Shown here in pieces: positions 10,872-22,461 of a stretch of DNA of 64,000 bases. The notes under the pieces were generated by a model. That model was not told where the DNA came from. It saw nothing but the letters and a program-made list of their open reading frames with translations, and did not search any database. The position numbers and the translations under genes were made by a program. The number at the start of each line of letters is the position of its first letter. The first letter of the stretch is position 1. The stretch spans positions 7,616,898 through 7,680,897 of the forward strand of contig NC_030857.1 of NCBI RefSeq assembly GCF_000208745.1, given 5' to 3'. The DNA comes from Theobroma cacao (Eukaryota > Streptophyta > Magnoliopsida > Malvales > Malvaceae).

Positions 10872-13800
10872 CTATTGTTCTTGCTCTCCCTTGGGATAGA
10901 CTTGACCTCTCAGCATGTTAGTCTTTTCAGCCATTTTTCTTGCTTTAAAAGCCACCCTTCTCATTTGTTTGACCAAATACTCCATTAGGTCTTGCTTCTG
11001 CATGTATCCTTGTTTGTGAGCTTTACCCATGTCTTGGATTTGGATACTTTCTTGCTTGAGGCATTCATATTCTTGTTCATAAGTTCCCACAATTTCTTCA
11101 ACCTTGTCGTATTCTTGCCTTAACAATTGAATGGATTCTTGTTAGAATTGCACTTGGTTTTTTAATCCATCATTTCATGCTTGGAGCTCATTGCCCTAAT
11201 TTTCCCTCATCTGTATTTGCTTTTTGAGCTCACTAGTCGTGGTAGAGAGTATGTTGTCCAGACCTTTATATTTCCCTTCCTAATGTTTTTCTACTTTTCG
11301 AGCTTTTTTTTTCTGTTCAACTACTTCTTTCTTCATTTTCTCACATTCCTTTTGAAAATCTTCATATCGTTGCTTCCATTTGGCATTTTCATTCTTGAAC
11401 TTTTTTCTAGCCAACTCACCTTCAAGTAAAGCGTCTTGCGGTTTTGGGTCAACGGGGCGATTAGGTGCATTTTTTTGCAAGCATACAAGATCTTTGACTC
11501 GTTGAGCATGCCATATTATGTAGCCTATAGTAACTTGATCAGTATATCTCCCTTGATCTACCAGACCTATCCTTTTTCATGCTTGTGCAATTTCTTCAAT
11601 CTTTTTCAAGAATCCCAACTCTCCAAAAGAAAATTTTAAAGTATTGAGTCGATGTGTCATTAGCACAAATTGTTTTGACCTGAATTGCTTCCTTACCATG
11701 ATTGAGGCATAACTAATTGCCCCTCATGACCCCATTAATGGGACCCATGATTCATTTCCACACTTGTACATAACTGGGCGATGAGGCATCCATAGAGCCC
11801 CCTATGTTACTGTTAATTAAAATTATACTACGTAAGTATACGTATCGAATAGACAGTATATTAGCAAGCAGAGTATCGATCCCACGGAAATTGATCTAGA
11901 ATTGTACTAAGTACTAAAATTAGAACAAATTAATCTTATCCAAACATTCAAAATTAATTGATTAACTAAAACTAATTAACTAAAATTTAGACCAACAAGA
12001 AAAATCAAAACAACAATAACTTGAGTAAATATCAAATCAAATAAGCCTAGGATTACAATATCCCTCACACTTCATCTAAATCTCACCTCTCTTCCTTAAC
12101 TTATTTCAATGGGTTGAATTGCTAACCTAGAGTCCTAAATTATTTATAAGAGTCTCCCGACTCATCTTATAAAAATATCTATTTTAACAAAACACTATAT
12201 CCCTATGTGAATTGAAATTAAAACATACTCATTAAGGTCAGGCTCTAATCTGGCTACATATGGCTTATAGGTATATCCCTATCCTATAGCAAATCAAGTA
12301 ATATGATCATATGTTATCCCAATTTTAGTATACACTAAACTCCCTTTCCCAAGTTTGTTTAGGTTCTTAAATCAATTTAATTGGTGGCAGGCAATTAAAA
12401 GCATTAAGAACAAATTGGAATAAATAATTCTAATCCCATTAAAGATAAGAAAGAAAGAGATTAAAAAATTTAGATTACATGTGAGTTCAATTGCAATCCT
12501 AGAAAAAGAAAATTAGCTACTCATAATTGCAAAAATAAATAACATCATAATAATTTCAACCATTGAGAGTAACAAGAAAAATAAAAGCCAAGGAAGAAAA
12601 CAAAACAAATATTTGCCGCCTTGATCTCCAAGTTTTAGCCTCAACTTTTAGCTTCTTGAATCTCCAAAGGTTGTCTATCCTAATGTTATTAAAAATATCC
12701 TCTTTATACTAATAAACTTAGCCTATAGTTCCCTAAGTTGACTTATGGTTTAATTGTGCTTAAAAGTGTAATGAGAGGCCTAAAAAATCAATTGTCAATC
12801 TTTACAAATTTTCATTCTTGGCAAAGTACGTCTAGCCATTTTTTGACATGATTTTCTCTATCTTCGAGTAGAATTGGGTAAACTAATCTCATGAAAGTTG
12901 TAGCTTTGTCTCTTAGCTTTCCAATGGTCTAAGAATCACATCATTCAAAGTTCTATAACGCGAGTTATGGATAAAACACTGAAGCATATGCAAACAGACT
13001 TTCGGGTCTTTCAACACCTTACTTTTCAAAATTAAGCCCAATCTCTTTTACTCCTACGAAAAATATAAAAACTAATAAATAACAATCAAATTAAAAGAAA
13101 TAATATAAAAATAAAATAACTCACTTAAAAATAAACTAATTATAAAAACAACTAAAAATAAATAAATTATAATTGGAAATTTAGGACTTAGCTAATATTT
13201 AATAACAAAATTGGACTAAAATAATTCTATAAAATAGAATTATCAGTTACTTCTACACTGATGAGTTTTCTAAGCCTCGATACCTATTATTCTTTAGTCT
13301 TACTTTTCAGCAATTCATTCTCACAGAATTCTCTAATAAGAGCACTTTCTGGGCCTAATGGTTTTTGGAATCGTTTAACTTTGCATTTGAAGTGGCTTGT
13401 TATCCAAATAGATAGAAGTTGCTCGCATCCCACAAATCGTCATTCCCCTTTTCGATAACAATATATCAGTGATCTGAGGGTTTCTGCTAGGATTGATGAT
13501 GAAGGATTGGCCTTATTGATTACTTGCTCGAAAAAGTCTATGATTAACACTTCTATATGCCCTAAAACTTTCAAAAAAATGACTAACCCATATATTGCTA
13601 ATGCCTTTACAATTTGACCTTATTCAGTGTCATGGTACTTCATGATGTAATTTCGTAGAAAGCTCCATAAGATGCATTTCTTGTTTCCCTTTTTCCTTAT
13701 GTTTTGTTCAACTTCCTTAGCGGTTATGCTTATCATTCTGGGTAGCTTCCATTGATGACCGGTCTTTTGTCTTCTCCAATATATCTTGTCAAGGTTGTCA

Positions 13801-14110
13801 AGATCTATTTTGAGTAAGACTGAATATTCTTCAATCATTGGCCCCATGTCCATTTCATTAAATACAAAACACCTATATGATAGGTCTTAAAACTGCATGA
13901 TGGCTTTCAACAACTGATCATCAGCCTGTACTTTAAAGAGTTATGCTATGTGACCATATTTACTATCAAAATTTCCTCGAGTTGTAGCCCCCCACCTTTC
14001 CCATATTCTGAGCAAATCAGTGAAATCATTCTGTTTAAGGTTAAGATGAACCCTTTCGAGTAATGATAAAATGTAACCTCCTACTAAGCAATCCCCTCGC
14101 TTTGTCGAGT
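10872..14110 (-). pseudogene. ORF1 (DUF7745-like domain plus coiled coil), split by a solo LTR
   Basis: The N-terminal half (about 14110-13261) keeps RVHLNLKQNDFTDLLRIWERW, SYRCFVFNEMDMGPMIEEYS and KIYWRRQKTGHQWKL. These match the same positions in the plus-strand ORF1 at 33854-34375. The C-terminal half (about 11800-10872) is a long charged coiled coil (KFKNENAKWKQRYEDFQKE, EYDKVEEIVGTYEQEYECLK). A 1435-bp solo LTR at 11811-13245 separates the halves, and other stops are present. ORF1 upstream of gag is an Ogre hallmark and its function is unknown. The DUF7745 assignment is by memory of the family pattern. Confidence 0.75.
11811..13245 (-). mobile_element. Solo LTR of an Athila-type element, TSD GTTAC
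   Basis: The unit begins TGTTAATTAA at 11811 and ends TTATCA at 13245. It is flanked on both sides by GTTAC (11806-11810 and 13246-13250), a perfect 5-bp TSD. Read on the minus strand it starts TGATAATTCTATTTTATAG and matches, over the first 190 or so bases, the 3' LTR that starts at 63133. That assigns its family and orientation. It lies inside ORF1 of the Ogre-type element, so it is younger than that element. No internal region remains, as expected after LTR-LTR recombination. Confidence 0.9.
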
Positions 14111-14407
14111 ACTAGCCATGTATTGTGTTACTTCGTGTATCTTGTCATAGCCTGAAGATGGCCATGATGACTCCATGAATGTAGTTGGATTCTTTCCCCA
14201 TTAATGGTTGTCAAGCAACAAATACTTTTTCCTATATACAAAATTATGATGCATATGTGCTTATGAAATAACAATGACAATGACTATAAATTCAAGTCAA
14301 TATGGTAAATAAAATCAAAGAAAATTAAAATAACTTACATTCTAAAAAGTAATGGTGATTGACATCATTGGTTTTATCACGTCATTAGACGCTATCTACT
14401 CCATAAT

Positions 14408-14440
<33 letters not shown>

Positions 14441-15020
14441 TATTATTATTATTATTATTTTATGAGCAATTAAAGTATAGGGTGTAAAAAAGGATCCTTC
14501 ATGTGTGCCTAATCAAAGGGTATACCCACGATGAAGTTCTACCTAAGGGAAGGCTACTCATGGCATTCTATATGCTGAGTCTGGATTTGAACTGAGTTAA
14601 AGGTTCAAAAATTGTTCCTCACTATCATCCATTCGGACTAAGAAGGCACTTCGGTCCTCACCCATCACAAGCTTCAAACGGACTAGGTTCAATTTGAGTG
14701 GGAGTGTTAACTAGCCCATATGGAGGTTATCACTTGACAAGAGCGTAGCTACTAAACTCCCTCCTAATGGAGAACAAAGCCCGACTAAAAGGCTTATGGG
14801 TGGATGCAAAATGTGTCATGCGTGTGAAGAAACACACTAACTGCTGATTGATAATCTTGCACCCCCTATCCTAAATTCCCCATAATTTTTAAAAGCAATA
14901 TATACATAACAATATCAAAACATTAAATGCACAAAACAATAATGTACAAAAATTAAAGAAAATATTGAATTATTTAGGGCTTAAAATAACTTTTGATTAA
15001 TTACTGGCTTGACTTTTTCT
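14110..15020 (-). promoter_or_regulatory. Conserved 5' leader of the Ogre-type element, with an (AAT)n/(ATT)n run
   Basis: Between ORF1 and the primer binding site, bases about 14480-14900 are recognisably the reverse complement of the leader at about 33220-33640 in the younger element. Shared blocks include TTCAAACGGACTAGGTTC and GTCCTCACCCATCAC. No frame is open through it. A microsatellite at 14404-14460 (AAT repeats running into ATT repeats) can fold on itself. Confidence 0.65.
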
Positions 15021-15039
15021 GTCCCCAGTGGAGTCACCA
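15021..15039 (-). other. Primer binding site (tRNA-Arg type)
   Basis: The minus strand reads TGGTGACTCCACTGGGGAC directly after the 5' LTR. It differs by one base from the site in the younger element at 33054-33072. Tat/Ogre elements are reported to use tRNA-Arg. The tRNA assignment is from knowledge, not computed. Confidence 0.75.
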
Positions 15040-15042
15040 AAC

Positions 15043-18000
15043 TATCGTATCGTGTGGGTTTGGAAACTCGATTGCTTGACGTCGTATCTTTTTTGTCGAG
15101 GTGCGATTGGCCACTTATTTAATTCGTTCTATTCGACGAGGTCCTAAATTGATTTTGGGTTCGTCAAAAGAAAAATAATCTGGTATGTGAGTTTTGAGTT
15201 AGGTCTGGGAATACAATTAGCACGGGGAAGGTATTAGCACCCCCCTGACCCCCTTCCACGAACAGTACCATTTAACCATATGTTTCCTTAATCATTATTC
15301 ATTATTCTATGCTTGATTTTACATGTCTCGTTTTTTTAATCTTTCTTTCTAATTTTTTTTTATTATTATTTTATTTGTTTTATTTTATATATATATTTTT
15401 TAAAAAATTGAAGTTTAATTATTCTGTTTTATGGATGCACATAATGTAATGATGTCATGATTTACCAATTTTAAATAATAGGAAACAAAAAACCATGAAT
15501 TGAAAAAAATCATTCATAAACCATCCCAATGTTTTGATGAAGTCTAGAAGTTTTCCTCACCTAAAGATATCCTCAAAGAACTTATTTCTACAAGTCTTTC
15601 AAGAAAATCCCATCATTGGGGTTCTCGACACATTAGTAAAATAACCACGTCATATGCCATGTCAAGATAAAATCATGAATGGTGCCGAATGAACGCGTTT
15701 AAAATAATTTCTTTAATTCTAATTTCTATAGTAATATATTTAATATTTCAATATAATTAAATACTTCTTTTATTCTTACTATATATTTTAGAAAAAAGTT
15801 TTATTTAAATTGATATTTTTATGGATTATTATTATTTTTTAAACTACTTCTATTGAATAAACAACTTGGTTCCACTGATTTTTATTTGTAATAATTGTTT
15901 GAGTTAAATAATGATTATATTAATTTTAATTTGAAATAAAATATTTTATGAATTTATTCTTTTCAATATTTAAGATGACAAATTGAATTAACGAGATATT
16001 AGAATATAAGATTAAAGTCTATCTCGATGCTTCGGTGAAAATTCTAATCGAATTCTACACCTAGAAAGTCATCTCGAAAATAGCAACACTTTGCCTTTTT
16101 GGGTAAAATTCCATCGTCGAGAATTTATTCAAATAATACTTTTCCTATGTTATTATTTTTTAAAAAAAGTAAGACTATTCTATTTTTCTTAGCATGGATT
16201 ATTCTAATTTCTTCTCTTTTTTTTAGTATTAACATTATATAAAATTGTATCAACTAATTATAAGTATTATTCATTTTCTTTACTGAGCTATATATTTATT
16301 TTTATGTCTCATATTATATTTTTCTTCTCTCTCTCTATATATATATATATATGTAGGTATATATCTATTAAGCTTTACTAAACTACATCATTGTATTTTC
16401 TAATACATATATTTTTCATGATGGACATACATTTTTTTCGTAACTAATCTATTTGTTATTATTATATTTTATAAAAATAAAACTATTATATTAATCAAAA
16501 CTACCAACAAATACATAGCAAAACCATGCATACAATCAATCAACCCCATTAACGAAATAATCTTCAAGAAAGCCCATACTTTTTTTAGTCAACTTGGCCC
16601 AAGTACTTGTGATTTGGGCACAACCCAAAATCAAATGCTATTGGACTAGAGGAGGGGACAAGGGTCAAGCTTGGGCTGGTTCTACTATGATGTGGCCCAA
16701 TGTGTGAGCTGCTACAAGATGGCTCAAGCTTTACGGGTTGGTATTGAGCAAATTGCGCCAACTCCTGTGCCTCAAGACTTATACTTTCTCAAATAAAAAC
16801 AATATTGTTATGAGACTTACTTACCCAAACCCTATGCATAAAAACCCCATTTTTTTTCTTTTCTTTTCATTTCTCTCTTTCCTACTCTCTTTCTACTCAA
16901 GCGGCTCCCTCTCTTTCTCTCTAAAATTCAAAACCTAGCCAACAACCCTAACCATCATAAGATCCACCACCCTAGCCACCAAACCTTTTTTTTGTCACTC
17001 CCATTTCTCACTCTCTAGTCTCCATCCTTACCTCAAAGCCTTAGAAATCACAAAAATCAAACAAAGATACCCTGTAGAGCACTATTTTTTCTTTTGTTTC
17101 TTTTTCTTTTTTGATATTATGATATATTACGAGCTGCTAGAAACTAGGGATTTTTTTGTGTTCTTATTTTTAGAACTAAAAAAAATCTTTTCTTCGTTTC
17201 TTTTTTTTCCCTTTTCACTATGCTTCTTTATAGTCACGGGAAAAGAAGGCTATTTTCCAAGTATCTTCATTGGTAGTGGACAAAAGGCATGTCCATTGCT
17301 TTTGGCAATGTGTGATTTGGCCTTTTAGCTTCATCAGCTTTTAGATTACGTATTTCTGTTGAACTTCCATTTTTAGGAGGGATTTAAAAAGTCTAAAAAA
17401 ATATTTAGACAAAGAGGGAAAGGGGTGAGTGTTGTTGAATTCTCATGTAAGTTTACGTACGTTAACAAGTAATATAGTAAAAAGTAGAATTCGTTTCCAC
17501 GGAGAATTGAATTAATTACTAATTGCTAATTACTAAGTTATAACCACCTAATCTTATCCAAACAACCTAATTGTTAAAAAAAATTAAAACTAATAACTAA
17601 AACTAATCCAAAATCTATCGGCAAAATTACTTCATTAAATTCGAGTGACTACTAGACTTAAGATTATGATATCCCTCAATACTTCATCTGATTATTATCT
17701 CTCTTTCTTAACATAGTTTAATGGATTAAGTTGCTAACCTAGAGTCCTAAATTATTTACAAGTCTCTATCGAGTTTCTCATAAAAATATCTCTCCCAATT
17801 AACTCACTATATGTCTATGCAAATTAAATTGAAAAAAGATTTACTAAGTTCATGCTTTAATCCTGGCTACATATGGCTTATAGGTGTATATCTACCCTAT
17901 ATGTAAATCAAATTACTTAATCAACAAAGTGCATTTGATCATACGCTATTCTATTCAAGATCTATCTAAATCTCCTTCATCAAGGTTTAACTTAGATTTC

Positions 18001-19232
18001 CAATTCAATCTAATTGGTGGCCAATCAATTAAAAACATTAATAACAAATTAGAATAAATAACTTAAATTCATCAAATATAAGCAAAAGAGAGATAAATAA
18101 ATCAGACTACATATTGAGTTCAATCATAATCTTAGATAAATAATTTAGTTTCCCATCAACTCACGCATATTCATGAAATTAAGTTTAATCATCAAAACTA
18201 AACTAAGAAATTAAAAGAATAACAAAAAGATGAAAGAACCTGAAAAATGTAATCTTGCTTTTCTAAATCTTCTTGAATCCTTCAAATTCTTCTCAGTTTA
18301 GACTTTGTGGCTTGATTCTTAGCTCTTAATTTGGTGTTGCGTTCTTTTCCAAAAGTCCTCTGAAATGTTGTTTTTATAGGGCATTGAAGTTAGGCTAAGT
18401 TGGATGAAGAAATAAGTCACTTCCAATTAGGATTTACTCATTAGACTACGTGAGCCTCCACCAAGGCCGCTGCCTTGACCATTTAATTAGCAGAAATTGT
18501 AATTACTCTAAAACTACTACAGTGCTTCAATTTCGACAAGACTTTTAACTACCTTTCAGCACGAACTAGGAAAAGTAATGAACATGAAAGTTGTAGCTTT
18601 CTCTCTTGTCTTTTCAGTGGTTTAAGAATCATCTCATTTGGACCTCTGTAAAGAGAGTTATGATCAAAATACTAAGATATATACAATAGAAGTCTACACC
18701 TTGAAATTGCTTTTCCTTTTTCCATTAAAATTCTTCCTTCATTAAACACCTACAAAAGCACAAATAAATCAATAATAACCTATATTAATCACATTAAAAC
18801 CAAATAAAGTATAAAATTAACAAAGATTAGATTGAGTCACCTAAAATAATTAATTCAAAATAATTTAAATAAAACCAACTAATTTCTATGCATTACAACA
18901 AGAACTAAATTAAATTACTATCAAGATTAAGCCCAAATAACTCTATATCATAGAGTTATCAGTAAGGCTCAAGGGTTGCAGCTGCATGGTGAACTGCCAT
19001 GGTAGGTTGCTGCAACCACTTCCTTTTTTTTCTTCTTTTATTATTATTTATTTATTATTTTTTTATTTGGGATTCATGGATCTTAAAATTATGGGTCTAT
19101 TTTATAATAGCCTAGGTCATACTTTTAGAACACCAAAGAAGCCCTGCTTTTAGTTAAGCTTAAAGGTACCTCATTACAAGAAAGTAAAATAAAATTATCA
19201 AAAAAGCCTAGATATAAAATATGGTCTCAACA
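15043..19232 (-). repeat. 5' LTR of the Ogre-type element, with a nested solo LTR
   Basis: The LTR's 3' end (TATCGTATCGTGTGGG at 15043) adjoins the primer binding site. Homology to 1071-1815 runs to about 15735, after which about 2 kb of U3-side sequence has no partner in the truncated 3' LTR. The far end is placed at 19232 because the minus strand there starts TGTTGAGACC and the next five bases (ATTAG) nearly match ATTAA before 1071. The 1532-bp insertion at 17430-18961 is not part of it. The boundary at 19232 is probable, not certain. Confidence 0.65.
17430..18961 (-). mobile_element. Second Athila-type solo LTR, TSD GTGAG/GTAAG
   Basis: It begins TGTTGTTGAATTC at 17430 and ends AGAGTTATCA at 18961, flanked by GTGAG (17425-17429) and GTAAG (18962-18966). 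Its interior follows the same layout as 11811-13245. For example, the block near 18590-18665 (GAAAGTTGTAGCTTTCTCTC) matches 12893-12970. It sits in U3 of the Ogre-type 5' LTR. It is more diverged than the copy at 11811, and the TSD mismatch also suggests an older insertion. Confidence 0.85.
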
Positions 19233-19244
19233 ATTAGAATATGA

Positions 19245-19780
19245 ACACATTCTTCCTTCACAATACCACACCAACAACATAAACACCGAGCATTTGTTAA
19301 TGAAACCTCTGAGACCTTTAAAAACTTCTAGTCAGTATGCAATTTAAAATTTTCAACTACAAAAAACATTGAACTTTAGGGGTAAAAAAACAATTTCCAA
19401 ATTAAGTAGAACCATGCCTTACAATCCTTAAGATAGGAATGCAAATCCAATGCCATTGTGAATTGCTTTACCAAAAAAGCTCGTGTCATTATGCCATATT
19501 ACCTTCTCTTTTTTCTTCAACAAGGACCATCTTCGTAAGCTTTCCTAAAAGCTCTTTAAGAGAGTTATTTACCCAAATGAAAAGTTGACATCTAAAAGAT
19601 AGTCTCCATTTTCTTTGGTAAAAATCACACTGTCCGTTTGTTCCTAAAACAGCCTTGACAAATAAGCTTAACTCCCTCAAAGCAAAATCCACACCAATTT
19701 CCAATTCAACGAAAATACACCACAAGACTCAATTTTTTTAAAAAAAAAATTCACCATGATTTACACTTACAAATTCTAAG
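19245..19780 (-). pseudogene. Probable LINE remnant with a zinc-binding reverse-transcriptase tail
   Basis: On the minus strand near 19310-19245 the frame reads LTNARCLCCWCG followed by EECVHI. This resembles the CxxC...H zinc-binding tail (zf-RVT) that follows reverse transcriptase in plant LINEs. Upstream, a KAWFYLIWKLFFYP-like stretch fits the W-x-FF segment of that domain. Stops and frameshifts are frequent. The match is short, so this could be chance; a translated search would settle it. Confidence 0.35.
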
Positions 19781-20010
19781 TAATAATAACCTTGATCGCC
19801 ATTAGCTTCTCAATGATTATTCGTTCATTGCCAAGTAGATGGAGTACCAATTGTTGGCCCACACGCTAAATTTCTTTTGTTTCCTTTCTAATCACCACAT
19901 TTCAATTTATTGAATCCTCATCAGATACGGAAGCATTCACAACTAGGCTCTCGTTAGTTTCCTCTTCCCTTTGCTCGATGTCTTTCATCTCGTTCTTACT
20001 TTGTTGTTTT

Positions 20011-21318
20011 TGTTAGATGTATTAGTTTTGAAATGATTATAGTTTTGAAATGACAAGAATGATCAAAATTGCTTGAATGATTTTGAATTTACATGAATAA
20101 GTTTTGAATTTGTTTGAATGCGTTTTGAACTTAAATTTTTCATGTTAAAAACTCCTATACATTTACATTTGAAATGCCTAACTATTTCCATGTGAAAAAT
20201 GGATCAAACAAGGTTTTCATTAAATTTAAGCTGCAAGAATCGATCCCCCCTTGGAAGAATGTGTAGAGTTCTTGTTACCTTGTAGGGATCTACTGCCACC
20301 ATAAAAGAATCAATCCTTGGGTACCAAAACTAACCGTTAGGCACAAAATTCAAAAGAAAAACGGCTAGTTTCTTCACTAAATCATCTGCAACAGCTCTAA
20401 AACTTCTCTAAGTTTAAAAAAGACTTTTTAGACATATTTTGAAGGTTAAAAAAAGTGAGAAGAACATAATTTGATCAAGAATAAAATCTTATGAAGAAAA
20501 AAAAAGAGAAACTAAGCTAAAGCAAGCAATCACATTCTTCCACTTAGCTTTTAAGCTATTCTTGTGCTATAAATTTTTTGTACTTTCACTTCTATCATTT
20601 GCACACATTTTTGTATCATTAAACTCTTTCAACCTTGTATCTACTTAGCAAAATTCATCTTCTAAAGATAACCTTGCTTCAAACTTTGTAAAAGAGGAGA
20701 AGGTGTACTTAACTCTTGAAAAGGCATAAAGGTTATACCTTAACCTTCAAAAGGTAGTGTTTAGAGGTTGTGCTTGAATCTAGAAAAGGAATAAAGGTTA
20801 TGGTTGAACCTTGAAAAAGCAATGGTTATACTTAATCTTTGAAAAAGCAGTGGTTATACTTGAACCTTGAAAATGCATAATATTGATTGATTATAAATAG
20901 TGAATTTAAACTCTTTAGCTTGCTAAGGAAAATGACGTAAGCACTAAGGAATGGCTAAACCTCTATAAATTCTTTATACACTTTCTCCTTACTTTTCATT
21001 CCTTGAGTTTATGCATTTACATTAAAGTGTTTATCAAATTCATTTTAATTTGTCAATCCTTTGATTTAAATCTTCAAAATATTTTGGCACATTTTGATAG
21101 AAAAATAAGTTTGTAAAAATTATTTTTAGCTTGTCTTTATTGGAAAGTTGATTTGAGGAAAACAATTTTTAGAATCTAATGCATCCCCTTATGGATATTT
21201 TCACATTATTATTGAGCTAACACTTCTAATTATTTCTTTATTTATTAGATTTTTATTTTTCCTCTTGTTTCAAAATCCTCGAATGCCTTTTATTTTTAGG
21301 CTTATTGGCCCCGCGACA
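20011..21318 (+). repeat. Possible copia (SIRE-like) LTR remnant
   Basis: The stretch opens TGTTAGATGTATTAG and closes GGCCCCGCGACA. It has the general composition of SIRE-type copia LTRs, including a run at 20690-20880 made of imperfect copies of GGTTATACTTGAACCTTGAAAA. No matching TSD or second LTR is visible, and no coding domain is present. The boundaries are tentative. Confidence 0.35.
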
Positions 21319-21582
21319 GGTGCTTATCAATTTCCAATTCTACTTCACTATTTTAAAGCTCCAAAGCTTAACGGTTTGGGATAGTTAGTTTCACCTTTAA
21401 TAGCCTTAAGGTTGTGTTTGAACCAATTTTCCCCGAATCATTGATGTGGATTGGGGTAGTCCGTTCAATGACGTCAAGGCCAATGTTCCCTGAATAACAA
21501 TCTTAAGTTCTTGATTGTATGGTTGAAAATTTTTTAAGATGTTGTTATCTTTATTGTTTAAGTCATGGTCTAATTGAATCTC

Positions 21583-21681
21583 CTAACTTTTTTTTTTTAA
21601 TTGGAAGAAGGAGATTTGAACTCTACTCTTTAGGTAGGGAATCATGCATTAACCAATGAGTTAAATACTCGAGTGAAAAGA
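21583..21681 (-). mobile_element. tRNA-derived SINE, copy 1
   Basis: On the minus strand it starts with the head CACTCGAGTATTTAACTCAT, has a box-B-like GAGTTCAAATCTCC near 21610-21620, and ends in a poly(A) tract (poly-T at 21584-21598 on the plus strand). It aligns over its length with the better-preserved copy at 29289-29386. Confidence 0.7.
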
Positions 21682-22461
21682 AAAATGTTAGACTACCATG
21701 GTCATAGAGGAGAGATCACCCATAATTTGAGGCAGGGGTGGAGCCTCCTTAAAAGATAGCTCCCCCAAAATTTTTAAATTTTTTCTATACTATATAAAAT
21801 TTTTAAATTTTTTATAATTTTTTAATGATCCCTCAAAATAATTTTTTATTTAATAATTAGTACAAATAAATAATAACAAAATGATTCTACATACCTGACT
21901 CAATTTTAAAGTTCTTTTTCTTTCAATTTATATTTGTTTTTTTTTATTTTTATTCTATTTACTCGTATGTTTTAAATCTTTATAGATTTTCTTCCACAAA
22001 TTTTTACAAACCATCAACCATAGTCTTTTTTTTTCTTTTTTATTATGTCATATGTGGGTTCTATATTCTACTTGCCATGTTATTCTGTTTCTGTTATGTG
22101 GATTTTTTATTTTCTCTGATTTTAATCTTTAAAAATTAATAAATTATTATATAATTTTCAAATATAAGCTGTAGTGTTGTACTATTGGTTAGAATTTCAT
22201 CAATGTATCCTTTTTTTATTCAAAAAAACTAATGCGTTCTGACATGTATGTTGCAAACTTTAAGTACACAAGGATATACATACAAATTGATATAATGAAA
22301 TGATTATATTTCTTTCAATACAATATTATTTATTATATATTTTTAATGACCCTCAAAATAATTTTTTTATTTAATAATTATTTTTATTCCTCAAACCATT
22401 TGATAAAATTAAAGTCATTATGATCAGCATATTGCTAATTAAGCCCAACAAATAAATTCTA

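Larger units (their letters stand above)
1071..19232 (-). mobile_element. Degenerate Ogre/Tat-type Ty3/gypsy LTR retrotransposon with nested insertions
   Basis: Reading leftward on the minus strand the order is 5' LTR (19232-15043), primer binding site (15039-15021), leader, ORF1 with a DUF7745-like domain and coiled coil, gag, protease, RT-RNase H, a second archaeal-type RNase H, integrase, a 3' UTR with tandem repeats, and a truncated 3' LTR (1815-1071). ORF1 upstream of gag and two RNase H domains are the known hallmarks of the Tat/Ogre lineage. The candidate TSD is ATTAA at 1066-1070 and ATTAG at 19233-19237, one mismatch. Coding regions are full of stops and frameshifts, so the copy is dead. 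Two solo LTRs of another family lie inside it at 11811-13245 and 17430-18961. Without them the element is about 15.2 kb, a usual Ogre size. The exact right boundary is less certain than the left. Confidence 0.85.

Noticed and set aside
16738..17328. Plus-strand frames at 16738-16938 and 17119-17328
   Set aside because: They lie in T-rich U3 sequence of the Ogre-type 5' LTR, read opposite to the element, and give low-complexity Phe/Leu/Ser peptides.
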